Shown here piece after piece: positions 37,403 through 45,943 of a stretch of DNA of 59,857 nt. Origin of the DNA: a bacterium (lineage in GTDB: Bacteria; Gemmatimonadota; Gemmatimonadetes; Gemmatimonadales; Gemmatimonadaceae). Position 1 is the stretch's first letter, and the number at the start of each line of letters is the position of its first letter. The position numbers were made by a program, and so were the translations under genes. Location of the stretch: contig JAKAJN010000005.1 of NCBI GenBank assembly GCA_021813725.1, positions 2,449-62,305 on the forward strand, written 5' to 3'. The notes beneath the pieces were generated by a model that was not told the DNA's origin, did not search any database, and saw nothing but the letters and a program-made list of their open reading frames with translations.

Positions 37403-38049
37403 CGCGCCTTGCCGTCGCGTTGCTCGCCGTGGCGGCGTGCGGCGAGCCGCGCGCTGGATCCAAGCTCCCCGGCGCGCCGGCCTCTGCGGTCCCGGTGTAT
37501 ATGAAGGGCGCACTATTTGTCGGGGCCGACAGCACGCTGCGGTTCGTCGCCTGCGGCACGACCGTCGAACGCGCGCTCACCACTGCGCCGGATGCACGTC
37601 TCGCTGAAGCGGTGACGGCCGTAAATGGCGCGCTGCGCGATTCACTGTTCGTCGAGGTGATGGCCGACACCGCGCGCGACGAGATGGTGGCGCGCGAAGC
37701 GCTCTTTGCCACGTCGCTCTCCGACGGCGCACGCTGCGACCGGCCGCGCGAGCCGTTCGCGTGGGTGGCGGTCGGCGTCGAGCCGTTCTGGCGAGTGACC
37801 TATGACAGTGCCCAGCTCGTGCTCGAGCGCGCCGAGCCGCCGCGGGAGGTCGTGTTCGATGCGCAGGATCCTGTAGTGCGTGGCACATTGACGACGATCA
37901 TAGGCACCCGCACCTTGGGCAAGGTGCACGAACTCAAGCTGGGACTCCTCCGCGAGTCCTGCCGCGACGGGATGAGCGATGCCTGGTATCCGTACCGCGC
38001 CGAAGTGCGCGCCGGCGACGTCGCGCTGGCGGGATGCGCAAGACGATGA
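37399..38049 (+). CDS. lipoprotein with COG3650-like C-terminal domain
   Basis: A 216-residue protein starting at a GTG overlapping the creatininase stop, with lipobox LLAVAACG. The C-terminal half has VAVGVEPFWRVTYDS and CRDGMSDAWYPYRAEVRAGDVALAGCA, closely matching the conserved pattern (EPFW, then CxDGMSDxxYPxxAxV and GCA) of the COG3650 uncharacterised-lipoprotein domain. The N-terminal part may be NlpE-like (FVGADSTLRFVACGTTVER). The function is unknown; an envelope role is likely. Confidence 0.75.
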   Translation: MTRLAVALLAVAACGEPRAGSKLPGAPASAVPVYMKGALFVGADSTLRFVACGTTVERALTTAPDARLAEAVTAVNGALRDSLFVEVMADTARDEMVAREALFATSLSDGARCDRPREPFAWVAVGVEPFWRVTYDSAQLVLERAEPPREVVFDAQDPVVRGTLTTIIGTRTLGKVHELKLGLLRESCRDGMSDAWYPYRAEVRAGDVALAGCARR

Positions 38050-38939
38050 CGCACCTCCTCCGTGCACTCCGACTCAGCGCGCTGGTGCCAATCGCGCTCG
38101 TCGCGCAGGACACCACCGCCACCAAGGCGGCATTGATCGCCGCTGATCGCGAAGCCGCGGCGAACGAGATGGCGTGGAGCGCCACACTCGCGCCGCGGGC
38201 CACGGTGCTGCTGCCCGGACAGGAGATCCTGCATGGGCGCGCCGCATTTGCACCGCATCTGACGCGGTTGGCGTGGGGCCGTACACCGGCCTGGACGCCG
38301 GTGCATGCGGCGGTCGCCGCGAACGGCGGCTTCGGTTGCACCACGGGCGTGCTTCACCTCGTTGCCACCGACAGCACGCAACCGTCAACCGGCCGCTACC
38401 TCGCCTGCTGGCGGCGCACGCGCAATGCGCAGTGGCGCATCATCGCCTGGTCGGCCGCCCTCGCTCCGCCCGCGGTGAAGACGCTGCCGGACAGCCTTGG
38501 CAATCCGCCGGGTTCCACGGGTGTGCGCGCCGGGCGTGGCGCGCGGCCCGCGCGCGCGATGGCCGATGCCGATCGCGCTTTTGGCCGTTTCAGCGCCGAC
38601 TCGGGCGGTCCGGCCGGCGCGTTCTCGCGCTGGATTGCCGCCGACGGGATGATGCTGGGCGCGCGCGCGGTGCCGGCGCAGGGCCCCGCCGATGCACGTG
38701 CGGCGTTCGCGGCGTTTCCCCCGACCGGGCGGTTTGAATGGGCGCCGGTGGACTCCCTGACCGTGGCGGCCCGCGACGGCAGTCTTGGCTTTACCATCGG
38801 TGAGGCGCGCATCGCTCCGACGCCGGAGTCGGTGTCGTATTCCAAGTACCTCACGGTGTGGCGGCGTGAACGCGACGGCAGTTACCGGTGGATCTTCGAC
38901 ACCGGTTCTGATCGGCCCGTGCCGCACGTGCCCCGTTAG
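38034..38939 (+). CDS. exported protein with two tandem NTF2-like/DUF4440 domains
   Basis: A 301-residue protein with signal region (LLRALRLSALVPIALVAQ). Two similar units are visible: residues about 25-145 (ADREAAANEMAWSATLAPRAT ... WRRTRNAQWRIIAWS) and about 165-295 (ADADRAFGRFSADSGGPAGAF ... WRRERDGSYRWIFDTG). Each ends in the W-x-R-x-x-x-G/A-x-W signature of SnoaL-like folds. The function is unknown. ATG 38034 overlaps the preceding gene by 16 nt; ATG 38046 is an alternative. It probably belongs to the same operon. Confidence 0.8.
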   Translation: MRKTMTHLLRALRLSALVPIALVAQDTTATKAALIAADREAAANEMAWSATLAPRATVLLPGQEILHGRAAFAPHLTRLAWGRTPAWTPVHAAVAANGGFGCTTGVLHLVATDSTQPSTGRYLACWRRTRNAQWRIIAWSAALAPPAVKTLPDSLGNPPGSTGVRAGRGARPARAMADADRAFGRFSADSGGPAGAFSRWIAADGMMLGARAVPAQGPADARAAFAAFPPTGRFEWAPVDSLTVAARDGSLGFTIGEARIAPTPESVSYSKYLTVWRRERDGSYRWIFDTGSDRPVPHVPR

Positions 38940-38949
38940 ATTCCCGACC

Positions 38950-40407
38950 ATGTTGCCCGACGCATTGCGTGCCGCCGTTGATGCTGATCGCACGCGCGAC
39001 GCGGGATCGCACTTTGTGGATCTCGTGGCGCGGTACTTCGCCGAAACCGGCTATGGCGAATCAGCGGTCTCGCCCACTGCGGGACATCCCGAGCGCCGCC
39101 CCGAGTTTGATGAGCCGATGCCGACGGACGGACGTCCGCTGACGGACATCGTCCGCCGCATCGAAGCCGAGTTTCTCGCCAGCGCCAACCGACTGTCGCA
39201 TCCGATGTACATGGGGCACCAGGTGGCCGCGCCCATTCCGGCCGCCGTCTGGACGGAGGTGGTGATTGCGGCGCTCAACAACTCGATCGCGGTCTCGGAG
39301 ATGTCGCCGACCGGAACGGCCATCGAGGAGCGGGTGATCCGCTGGATGTGCGACCTGGCCGGATACGGTGCCCACTCTGGCGGCACGCTGACGTCGGGTG
39401 GACTCGAGGCAACGCACACGGCGCTGCTTGCCGCCCGTGCCGCCATCGAACCGGAATCGTGGCGGCGTGGCATTGTGGGGACGCCGCCGGTGATCGTGTG
39501 CGGCGAGCATGCGCACTACGCCATTGCGCGCGCCGCCGGTGAACTGGGGCTCGGCACCGACAGCGTACGCACCGTGCCGAGTGCGGACTGGAGGATGGAT
39601 GCGTCGGCGCTCCCGGCGACGCTCGATGCCCTTCGGGCCGAAGGGCGGCGCGTGATGGCGGTCGTGGCTACGGCGGGCTACACCGCCACCGGCGGATTCG
39701 ACGACATCGAGGCGATCGGCGCGGTGTGCGAGGCGCGCGGCCTCTGGCTGCACGTGGATGGCGCGCACGGCGCGTCGGCGCTCTTCTCGCCGGCCCACGC
39801 TGCGCGCGTGCGCGGCATCGCGCGGGCACGCACCATTGCCTGGGACCCGCACAAGATGATGCTCGTGCCACTCGCCGCCGGGGCGCTGCTGGCCCGCGAC
39901 GAACGCGATCTCTCCGCGGCCTTCGAACAGCAGGCACCGTACCTGTTTCACGGTATGGATGGCACGCGCAGCCCCGACCAGGGGACGCGATCGTTCATGT
40001 GCTCGCGGCGCGCCGACGCGTTGAAGGTCTGGGTGGCACTGCAGCGCCATGGGTCGGTGGGCCTGGGCGAGATGTATGCGCATCTCTGCGGGCTGGCCAC
40101 GACGCTGCACGCGTTGATCGCGCAGCGCGCCGACTTTGTGGCGCTCCACGTGCCGGAAAGCAACATCCTCTGCTTTCGCTGGCTCCCGCCCGACGTGGAT
40201 GACGAACCGACCGTGGACTGGCTGAACCTGCAGCTGCGCGAGCGCTACAACGCGTCCGGCCGCGGCTGGATCACGACGACGGTGCTCGGTGGGCGACGCG
40301 TGCTCCGCGTGACACTGATGAACGTGCGCACACAGGACCAGCACCTGAGCGCGCTGCTTGAGGGCCTGGCGGCGGTCGGCGCGGGGCTGATTGACGAACC
40401 GGCGTAG
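38950..40407 (+). CDS. PLP-dependent group II decarboxylase family protein
   Basis: A 485-residue PLP enzyme. HPMYMGHQVAAPIPAAVWTE and TSGGLEATHTALLAAR are cofactor-site blocks, D270 lies in LHVDGAHGAS, and K302 in WDPHKMMLVPL is the Schiff-base lysine. The arrangement matches aromatic-L-amino-acid/glutamate decarboxylases and the related aminotransferase-like subfamily. The substrate is undecided. The frame is open to 38785 inside the preceding gene, but ATG 38950, 10 nt after its stop, fits the family length. Confidence 0.88.
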   Translation: MLPDALRAAVDADRTRDAGSHFVDLVARYFAETGYGESAVSPTAGHPERRPEFDEPMPTDGRPLTDIVRRIEAEFLASANRLSHPMYMGHQVAAPIPAAVWTEVVIAALNNSIAVSEMSPTGTAIEERVIRWMCDLAGYGAHSGGTLTSGGLEATHTALLAARAAIEPESWRRGIVGTPPVIVCGEHAHYAIARAAGELGLGTDSVRTVPSADWRMDASALPATLDALRAEGRRVMAVVATAGYTATGGFDDIEAIGAVCEARGLWLHVDGAHGASALFSPAHAARVRGIARARTIAWDPHKMMLVPLAAGALLARDERDLSAAFEQQAPYLFHGMDGTRSPDQGTRSFMCSRRADALKVWVALQRHGSVGLGEMYAHLCGLATTLHALIAQRADFVALHVPESNILCFRWLPPDVDDEPTVDWLNLQLRERYNASGRGWITTTVLGGRRVLRVTLMNVRTQDQHLSALLEGLAAVGAGLIDEPA

Positions 40408-40453
40408 CCGGGCGGCGCGCGCTCCCTCTGGCGGAAACGGGTGGAAACGAATA

Positions 40454-40469
40454 ATCTTAGTACTAAGAT
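40454..40469. promoter_or_regulatory. perfect 16-bp palindrome at the marR start codon (autoregulatory operator)
   Basis: ATCTTAGTACTAAGAT is a perfect palindrome whose last two bases are the A and T of the marR ATG. A TAATCT hexamer at 40452-40457 could be the -10 of a leaderless transcript. A near copy lies at 41020-41035 in the yceI promoter. This is the form expected of a MarR dimer site. Confidence 0.75.
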
Positions 40470-40965
40470 GACAACCACAGCGACGGCCCCCCAGGCCACC
40501 AGACGCAAGGCGCCCGAGCCGGCCACCGCCACCGCCCTCAAGCTGTTTGTGGTGCTGGCCCGGGCACAGCGCGCCATCACCGAACGGATCAACGCGAGTC
40601 TCGTCGAGAAGGGTCTCACCGAGGCCGAGTTCGCGATTCTCGAGGCCCTCTACCACAAAGGGCCGCTCCTGCTCGGCGAAGTGCAGCGGAAAATCCTCGT
40701 GTCCAGCGGGGGCATCACCTTCCTGGTGGACCGGCTCGCCGAACGCGGCCTGGTGGAGCGCCAGATGTGTCCGTCCGACCGGCGGGCGCGGTATGCGGCG
40801 CTGACCAAGAAGGGCGAGGCACTAATCGGGCAGATCTTCCCGGCGCACGCCGAGGCGATCCGCGAGGCGATGTCGGGACTGTCGCGCGCCGAGCAGAAGC
40901 AGGCCACCGAATTGCTGAAGCAGCTGGGCCTGGCGGCGGCGATAAGGAAACCGGCGGCCGAGTAG
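40468..40965 (+). CDS. MarR family transcriptional regulator
   Basis: About 165 residues with a winged helix: LTEAEFAILEALYHKGPLLLGEVQRKILVSSGGITFLVDRLAERGLVERQMCPSDRRARYAALTKKGEAL is the DNA-binding core in outline (recognition helix near SSGGITFLVDRL, wing at DRRARYAAL). The long C-terminal helix gives the dimer interface. I chose ATG 40468; it has no ribosome binding site and its first bases lie in the palindrome, suggesting leaderless expression. GTG 40441 is the alternative. It likely represses itself and yceI. MarR-YceI pairs are common and often respond to quinones or organic stress. Confidence 0.87.
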   Translation: MTTTATAPQATRRKAPEPATATALKLFVVLARAQRAITERINASLVEKGLTEAEFAILEALYHKGPLLLGEVQRKILVSSGGITFLVDRLAERGLVERQMCPSDRRARYAALTKKGEALIGQIFPAHAEAIREAMSGLSRAEQKQATELLKQLGLAAAIRKPAAE

Positions 40966-40992
40966 GCCGGCGCCGGAGGACCGAGGGGGGGG

Positions 40993-41021
40993 TTGACGCG
41001 CCCATCGTTTGGTGATATTAT
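40993..41021 (+). promoter_or_regulatory. sigma-70-type promoter of the yceI gene
   Basis: TTGACG at 40993-40998 and TATTAT at 41016-41021 are separated by exactly 17 nt, the best promoter match in the window. The MarR-type half-palindrome starts inside the -10 element, so bound repressor would block RNA polymerase. Confidence 0.75.
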
Positions 41022-41035
41022 CTCAGTAGTAAGAT
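41020..41035. promoter_or_regulatory. MarR-type operator overlapping the yceI -10
   Basis: ATCTCAGTAGTAAGAT differs from the perfect palindrome at marR at only two positions (ATCTTAGTACTAAGAT). It covers the end of the -10 element and the likely start site. Confidence 0.7.
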
Positions 41036-41099
41036 GTTCAATAGTGAACTAATACGGGCCTCGGCCCGGCACCCCATCAGTGTTCAAGGAGACGGCACC

Positions 41100-41633
41100 A
41101 TGCAGTGGCAACTCGACGCAACCCATACGCAGGTCGGTTTTTCGGTCAAGCACATGGCCATCTCCACCGTCCGCGGCCGCTTCACGAAGTTCGACGGCGC
41201 CGGAGAGACCGATGCGAACGGCAAGATCACCAGCGCGACGTTCACCATCGACGCCGCGAGCATTGACACCAATCAGGAGCAGCGCGACGGCCACCTGCGT
41301 TCGGCGGACTTCTTCGACGTCGCGGAGCACCCGACGCTCTCGTTCCGGTCCACCGAGGTCCGGCAGAACGGAGAGGACATCACCATCACCGGCGACTTCA
41401 CGATGCACGGCGTCACGAAGCCGGTGACGCTGAAGGGCGAGACGACGCCGGTCGTCAAGGATCCGTGGGGGATGACGCGCACCGCGCTCACCCTACAGGG
41501 AACGCTGAGTCGCAAGGATTGGGGGCTGACGTGGAACCAGGCACTCGAGTTCGGCGGACTGATGGTGAGCGACGAGGTGAAATTGTCGCTCGAACTCGAG
41601 GCGGTGGCGGCAGCCGAGTCCAAGGCGGCGTAA
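41100..41633 (+). CDS. YceI family protein
   Basis: A 177-residue lipocalin-like protein. WQLDATHTQVGFSVKHMAISTVRGRF is the signature start, followed by DTNQEQRDGHLRSADFFDVAEHPTLSFRST, TGDFTMHGVTKPVTL and the end WNQALEFGGLMVSDEVKLSLELEA. YceI proteins bind isoprenoid lipids, such as ubiquinone precursors, in the barrel. No signal peptide is present, so this is a cytosolic form. AAGGAG lies 8 nt before the ATG. It is likely derepressed when MarR is inactivated. Confidence 0.93.
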   Translation: MQWQLDATHTQVGFSVKHMAISTVRGRFTKFDGAGETDANGKITSATFTIDAASIDTNQEQRDGHLRSADFFDVAEHPTLSFRSTEVRQNGEDITITGDFTMHGVTKPVTLKGETTPVVKDPWGMTRTALTLQGTLSRKDWGLTWNQALEFGGLMVSDEVKLSLELEAVAAAESKAA

Positions 41634-41642
41634 CGACAACGT

Positions 41643-41813
41643 CTCACCACGGCGACGCGGAGGACACGGAGATACACGGAGAACTACAACGACAAGACTT
41701 CTTGGAACGACAGCGCGCCACGCAGGGCTTGTCGTGGCGAGCGCAGTTCGCCCAAGCAGTCGTCGTTGTAGGTCTCCGTGTAACCTCCGTGTCCTCCGTG
41801 CCTCCGTGGTGAG
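41643..41813. repeat. long imperfect inverted repeat (about 50-nt arms) with inner hairpin
   Basis: The left arm at 41643-41693 and the right arm at 41762-41813 are near-identical when one is reverse-complemented. They share CTCACCACGG, AGGACACGGAG, TACACGGAGA and TACAACGAC, with a few mismatches and one 1-nt gap. Each arm holds the iterated unit (A)CACGGAG. The centre holds a smaller inverted repeat (GCGCGCCACG near 41713 and CGTGGCGAGCGC near 41733). There is no coding potential. The 259-bp gap between yceI and the amidohydrolase is mostly this element. It resembles dispersed palindromic repeats (REP/MITE-like) carrying CACGGAG units. Confidence 0.8.
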
Positions 41814-41892
41814 CCTTTGCAGTTGGAGTTGCCAGCTACCGCAACCGGAACCGCGTGTGTAGCGTAAGGCGGCCCTCACCCTGGAACCGCCA

Positions 41893-43395
41893 ATGCCTTC
41901 ACCCTGCCGCACGGCCCTCGCCGTCCTGCTCCTCGCCGCCGCCCCCCTCGTTGCGCAGACGACAGGCGTCACCTCGGGCCAGAAGCTGCCACGTCTCGTC
42001 ATCCGCAACGCGACGATGGTGGACGGCAACGGCACCCCGGCCCGCGGCCCGGTGGACATCGTCATCGAGAACGGCCGTATCGCCGACGTCGTGACGCTCG
42101 ACCCGGTGGCCCTGCGCCGCGGCGAAGGGCGCCGTCCGGCGGGCAATGTGCAGATTGACGCCACCGGCAAGTTCGTGTTGCCGGGGCTCATCAACGCGCA
42201 CACCCACATGCAGAGCAACCGCTCGGGGCAATCACTGGGCGGTTTCGAGTACTACCTGCTGCTGCAGCTCGCCAACGGCGTCACGACGCTCCGCGAAGTC
42301 GGGGCGGAAAATGAAGCGCAGAGCGTGCGGATGCGCGATCAGCAGGCGCGCGGCGAACTGGTGGGCCCGCGCATGCTTATCTATCCGATGTTCCTGAACG
42401 GCAAGGTCCGCACCCCCGTCGATGCCCGTGAACGCGTGCGCGAGATGAAGAAGCTCGGCGTGGACGGCATCAAGATCGTCGGCGTCGAGCGCGACATCAT
42501 GCAGGCAATGGAGGACGAGGCGCACACCCTCGGCCTCCCCGTGGCCCACCACGTCGGTGTCGAGGAGACGAATGCCTGGGACGACATCGCCTTCGGCACG
42601 CGCTCCATCGAGCACTGGTACGGCATTCCCGACGCGGCCATCCGCGATGGGCGACAGCACTTCCCGAGCGACTACAACTACCTGGATGAGACGGACCGGT
42701 TCCGGTGGGCCGGGCGGCTCTGGCGCGAAGCCGACCCGGCGCGACTCGACACCGTGCTCGCCGCGATGGTCAAAGCGAATGTCGCGTGGGTGCCCACGCT
42801 CGACATCTACGAGGCGAGCCGTGACCTGCAGCGGGCGCAGACGCAGCCGTGGTTCAGGGAGTACCTGCATCCGTCGCTCGCCAACTACTTCAAGCCCGAC
42901 CCGGCCAATCACGGTTCGTATTTCATCGGGTGGAGCAGCACCGACGAGACGTACTGGAAGGAGAACTACCGCATCTGGATGGCGGCGCTGCGGAGCTTCG
43001 AGCGCAAGGGCGGTACGATCGGCTGCGGCGACGACGCGGGCTTCATCTACCAGATGTACGGCTACGGCCTGATTCGCGAGATGGAGCTGCATCAGGAGGC
43101 GGGCTTCCAACCGCTCAAGGTCATTCAGCACTGCACCGGCAACAACGCCAGGATCCTCGGCCTCGAGAACGATATCGGGCGGATCCGCGCGGGATGGAAG
43201 GCCGACCTGATCATCGTGGACGGCAATCCGCTCGAAGACCTCAAGACGCTCTATCCCACGAACCAGGTGCAGCTGCGCGACGGCAAGGAAGTGCGTGCCG
43301 GGCTCGAATGGACCATCGCCGGTGGCACACCGTACCACGTGCCGACGCTGACGGCGCGCATCAAGCAGATCGTCGATTCGGCCAAGGGGCGCTGA
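41893..43395 (+). CDS. exported amidohydrolase-family protein
   Basis: A 500-residue protein with signal peptide (ALAVLLLAAAPLVAQ). The metal site is GLINAHTHMQ (HxH), with a likely bridging Lys in GVDGIKIVG, further ligands in AHHVGVEE and SIEHWYG, and the late Asp in GCGDDAGF. ENDIGRIRAGWKADLIIVDGNPLEDL is the standard end of the composite beta domain. Family members act on cyclic amides, dipeptides or lactones; the substrate is unknown. It resembles the 23.7-kb amidohydrolase without that protein's extra domain. Confidence 0.88.
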   Translation: MPSPCRTALAVLLLAAAPLVAQTTGVTSGQKLPRLVIRNATMVDGNGTPARGPVDIVIENGRIADVVTLDPVALRRGEGRRPAGNVQIDATGKFVLPGLINAHTHMQSNRSGQSLGGFEYYLLLQLANGVTTLREVGAENEAQSVRMRDQQARGELVGPRMLIYPMFLNGKVRTPVDARERVREMKKLGVDGIKIVGVERDIMQAMEDEAHTLGLPVAHHVGVEETNAWDDIAFGTRSIEHWYGIPDAAIRDGRQHFPSDYNYLDETDRFRWAGRLWREADPARLDTVLAAMVKANVAWVPTLDIYEASRDLQRAQTQPWFREYLHPSLANYFKPDPANHGSYFIGWSSTDETYWKENYRIWMAALRSFERKGGTIGCGDDAGFIYQMYGYGLIREMELHQEAGFQPLKVIQHCTGNNARILGLENDIGRIRAGWKADLIIVDGNPLEDLKTLYPTNQVQLRDGKEVRAGLEWTIAGGTPYHVPTLTARIKQIVDSAKGR

Positions 43396-43640
43396 CACGG
43401 CCGCTTGCGGGTGGTGAATTTGTTGTGCGGGAACGAGAGGAGCAGGAGGTTGCTGTCGGCTGCGGCGACATACCCCGACAGCGAAAGCAACTGGCGTGCC
43501 GTCCACACCGGCAAACGGTGGCGCGTTGTAGAGGAGGCGGATGGCGCACGCTGGTCGAAATCATTAGTAGTAGGGACGGCCGGTGCGGCGAATGCCGTGC
43601 CGGCCGCCGCGCTGTCCGCTCCAACTCGAGGTGCCCCCCG
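43396..43640. other. intergenic region with a 12-bp hairpin
   Basis: GGCCGGTGCGGC at 43578-43589 and GCCGTGCCGGCC at 43594-43605 form a stem with two wobble pairs around GAAT, 36 nt before the VOC gene. The rest has no convincing gene; a 79-codon frame (43405-43644) overlaps the VOC start and lacks family features. Confidence 0.4.
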
Positions 43641-44018
43641 ATGACCGCCATGCTCGGTCCGCTCGCGCAGGTCGCCGTCACCTTCAAGGACGTGCCGCGC
43701 GCCGTCACCTGGTACCGTGATGTGCTTGGCCTTTCGCTGCTGTTCGAGACCGGCGGCATGGCGTTCTTCGCGATGGGCGACGTGCGCCTGATGATGACGA
43801 CGGCGGAGAAGCCGGAGTTCGACCATCCCGCGTCGGTGCTCTACTTTCGGGTGCACGACATCAGCGCGGCGTTCCTGGCACTCGAGGCACGCGGCGCGAC
43901 GTTCGAAGACAAGCCGCACCTCGTCGGAAAGATGGGGAGCACGGAGATCTGGATGTTCTTCGTGCGCGATCCCGAACAGCACCTGCTCGGCATCACCGAG
44001 GAGCGCGCCGGTACCTAG
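43641..44018 (+). CDS. VOC family (glyoxalase-like) protein
   Basis: A 125-residue single VOC domain made of two beta-alpha-beta-beta-beta units. VAVTFKDVPRAVTWYRDVLGLSLLFETGGMAFFAMGD is the first unit in outline, and FVRDPEQHLLGITEE is the second-unit end with a likely metal Glu. Function ranges from dioxygenase to antibiotic-binding protein; undecided. ATG 43641 is the family start. The stop overlaps the convergent kinase gene's end by 4 bp. Confidence 0.88.
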   Translation: MTAMLGPLAQVAVTFKDVPRAVTWYRDVLGLSLLFETGGMAFFAMGDVRLMMTTAEKPEFDHPASVLYFRVHDISAAFLALEARGATFEDKPHLVGKMGSTEIWMFFVRDPEQHLLGITEERAGT

Positions 44019-45943
44019 CCCAGTTCAGCGAGCTGCTCCTGGAGAATGGCGGCGCTGGCCGGGCGATCCGCGGCGGACTTGGAGAGGAGCCGCATGACGA
44101 GTGCGGAGAGTGCTGGGGGCACGTCGGCGTTCCGTGAGACCGGTGGCGTGGGCTCCGCTGTCAGTACGCGCGCAATCAGCGCCACCGCGCTGGGGGCGGA
44201 GAACGGCGCCTCGCCGGTGAGGCACTCGTACATCACCACGCCCAGCGAGTACAGATCGGCGCGCGGGTCAATCTCTTCGCCGACGAGCTGCTCGGGCGAC
44301 ATGTACGCGGGCGTTCCCACCACCATTCCGGTCTGCGTGCGAGTGGAGGTCGCCTCGGCGAGACGCGCGATGCCGAAGTCCATCACCTTCAGCACGCCGT
44401 CGCCATCAATGAGCGCGTTCTCGGGCTTGATGTCGCGGTGGATCACGCCCGCATCGTGCGCGACTGACAGCGCCTCCGCGAACTGCCGCGCGACGGCCAG
44501 CGTACTGGCCACGCCGAGTCGGCCGCGCGTCGTCAGCAGCTCGCGCACGGTGAGCCCCTGCACAAGTTCCATCGTTACGAACAGGTGCCCGTCGGCGTCG
44601 CCGAGGTCATGCGTGCGCACCACGTTGCGGTGGGAAATGCGCCGCGCCAGGCGAATCTCGCTCTTGAGCCGCTCGGCGAGCACGGCGTCCGATGTCACCA
44701 GTTCGCGCCGGATTGTCTTGACCGCCACGTCTTCGTTGAGCTCGCGGTCGCGCGCGCGATACACGACGCCCATACCGCCGGTCCCAAGCACGCTGACCAC
44801 ATCGTAGCGTCCGGCGAGTACTGTCCCCGGTGGGAACGCGCCATCGGCCGTCTCCCGCTCCTGGAGCGCCTCGAATTCGTTCGTGGCGAGCGTCACGTCC
44901 GACTGCAATTCGCGCAGCTGCGCGCGCAGTCGCGACTCGCGGGCCCGCACGCCGGCCGCCATCGCGTCGAACACTCGCGCCAGCCGCCCCAGCTCGTCGT
45001 CGCGCCCGGTCACGCCGGCGAGCGTGCCGGCCACGTAGGCGCCCGATTCCACCGCGCTGGCTGCCTCGATCACGCGCGACACCTGCCTCAGGTAGTCGGC
45101 TTCTCGGTCGTGCCAACGCTTCTTCTCGAGCGACGCGCCGATGCGCGCGCGCAACAGCACCGGGTCGAATGGCTTGGTCAGATAGTCCTCGGCACCGTGC
45201 TCGATGCACCGCACCACGCTGGCGAGATCATCGAGCGCCGAAATCATGATCACCGGAATGCTCCGCGTCGCCGCGTCGCTCTTGATGCGCTCGAGCACCG
45301 CGAAACCATCCATGCCCGGCATCAAGACGTCGAGGAGCACGAGGTCGAACGCCCCCTGCGCAACGAGGGCGAGTGCCGCCTCTCCCGAATCGGCGCTGGC
45401 GGTATCGTATCCTTCGCGCCCCAAGCGGCGCGCAAGGACCGCGCGATTCTCCTCGACGTCGTCGACGATCAGGATGCGTCCCTTCGCATCGGCGCGTGGC
45501 ACTGGAAGTTCGGCGGCGCTTCCGGCGCTTGGCGTGGTTCGCATCGCGTCACGCCGCTCCGCGAGCGCCGACGGCACCGGCACTGCGGTCAATCGGCCGA
45601 CCGCCTGCGCGATGCGCTGCACGTCGGTGGCGAATTGGGCGTCGCGCTCGCCGACAAGCAGTTGCTCGGTCACGGCAAGCATCTTCGCCTGCGGCGCGAT
45701 GAGCGCGGTCAGCAGTTGCGACAGGTCATCGAGCGTGGCCACACCGGTTGGCGGAAGCGCGGCGTTGATGGCGCCAAGCACCTCATGCGCCACGGCGATG
45801 ATGTCGTCAATGCACAGGGCGTCCGCCGATCCGTCGGGCGCGTCCTCGCGCAGCATCTCGGCGTACCCGAGGATGTGGTTGACCGGCGTGCGCAACTCGT
45901 GGCGCAGTTCCGACGCCGCCTTCGGGTCAAGCGGCGTGATCAT
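44015..45943 (-). CDS. HisKA-receiver-HAMP-like-Ser/Thr kinase chimera
   Basis: A 642-residue cytosolic protein. Residues 8-60 are a HisKA-type helix with intact H-box (RHELRTPVNHI, H15), but no HATPase domain follows. Residues 155-272 are a receiver with acidic pocket D161/D162, phospho-acceptor D205 and K257. About 292-345 is the HAMP-like linker seen in receiver-cyclase proteins (DDELGRLARVFDAMAAGVRARES). Residues 380-640 are a complete Ser/Thr kinase: GTGGMGVVY, K409, HRDIKPEN (D504), DFG (D522), SPE. It is the last gene of a three-gene operon; ATGA overlap with the receiver gene upstream. It probably converts phosphorelay input to Ser/Thr phosphorylation. Confidence 0.9.
   Translation of the reverse strand: MITPLDPKAASELRHELRTPVNHILGYAEMLREDAPDGSADALCIDDIIAVAHEVLGAINAALPPTGVATLDDLSQLLTALIAPQAKMLAVTEQLLVGERDAQFATDVQRIAQAVGRLTAVPVPSALAERRDAMRTTPSAGSAAELPVPRADAKGRILIVDDVEENRAVLARRLGREGYDTASADSGEAALALVAQGAFDLVLLDVLMPGMDGFAVLERIKSDAATRSIPVIMISALDDLASVVRCIEHGAEDYLTKPFDPVLLRARIGASLEKKRWHDREADYLRQVSRVIEAASAVESGAYVAGTLAGVTGRDDELGRLARVFDAMAAGVRARESRLRAQLRELQSDVTLATNEFEALQERETADGAFPPGTVLAGRYDVVSVLGTGGMGVVYRARDRELNEDVAVKTIRRELVTSDAVLAERLKSEIRLARRISHRNVVRTHDLGDADGHLFVTMELVQGLTVRELLTTRGRLGVASTLAVARQFAEALSVAHDAGVIHRDIKPENALIDGDGVLKVMDFGIARLAEATSTRTQTGMVVGTPAYMSPEQLVGEEIDPRADLYSLGVVMYECLTGEAPFSAPSAVALIARVLTAEPTPPVSRNADVPPALSALVMRLLSKSAADRPASAAILQEQLAELG

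Noticed and set aside
36080-37513. Upstream extension of the FecR-fusion reading frame to 37513
   Set aside because: It overlaps two supported plus-strand genes; ATG 36079 has an AGGAGG site and the family N-terminus.
41643-41813. CRISPR array from the CACGGAG repeats
   Set aside because: The units are contiguous and form one inverted repeat, with no spacers of uniform length and no cas genes.
43405-43644. 79-codon ORF before the VOC gene
   Set aside because: No family features, overlaps the VOC start, and carries a hairpin that is more likely regulatory.
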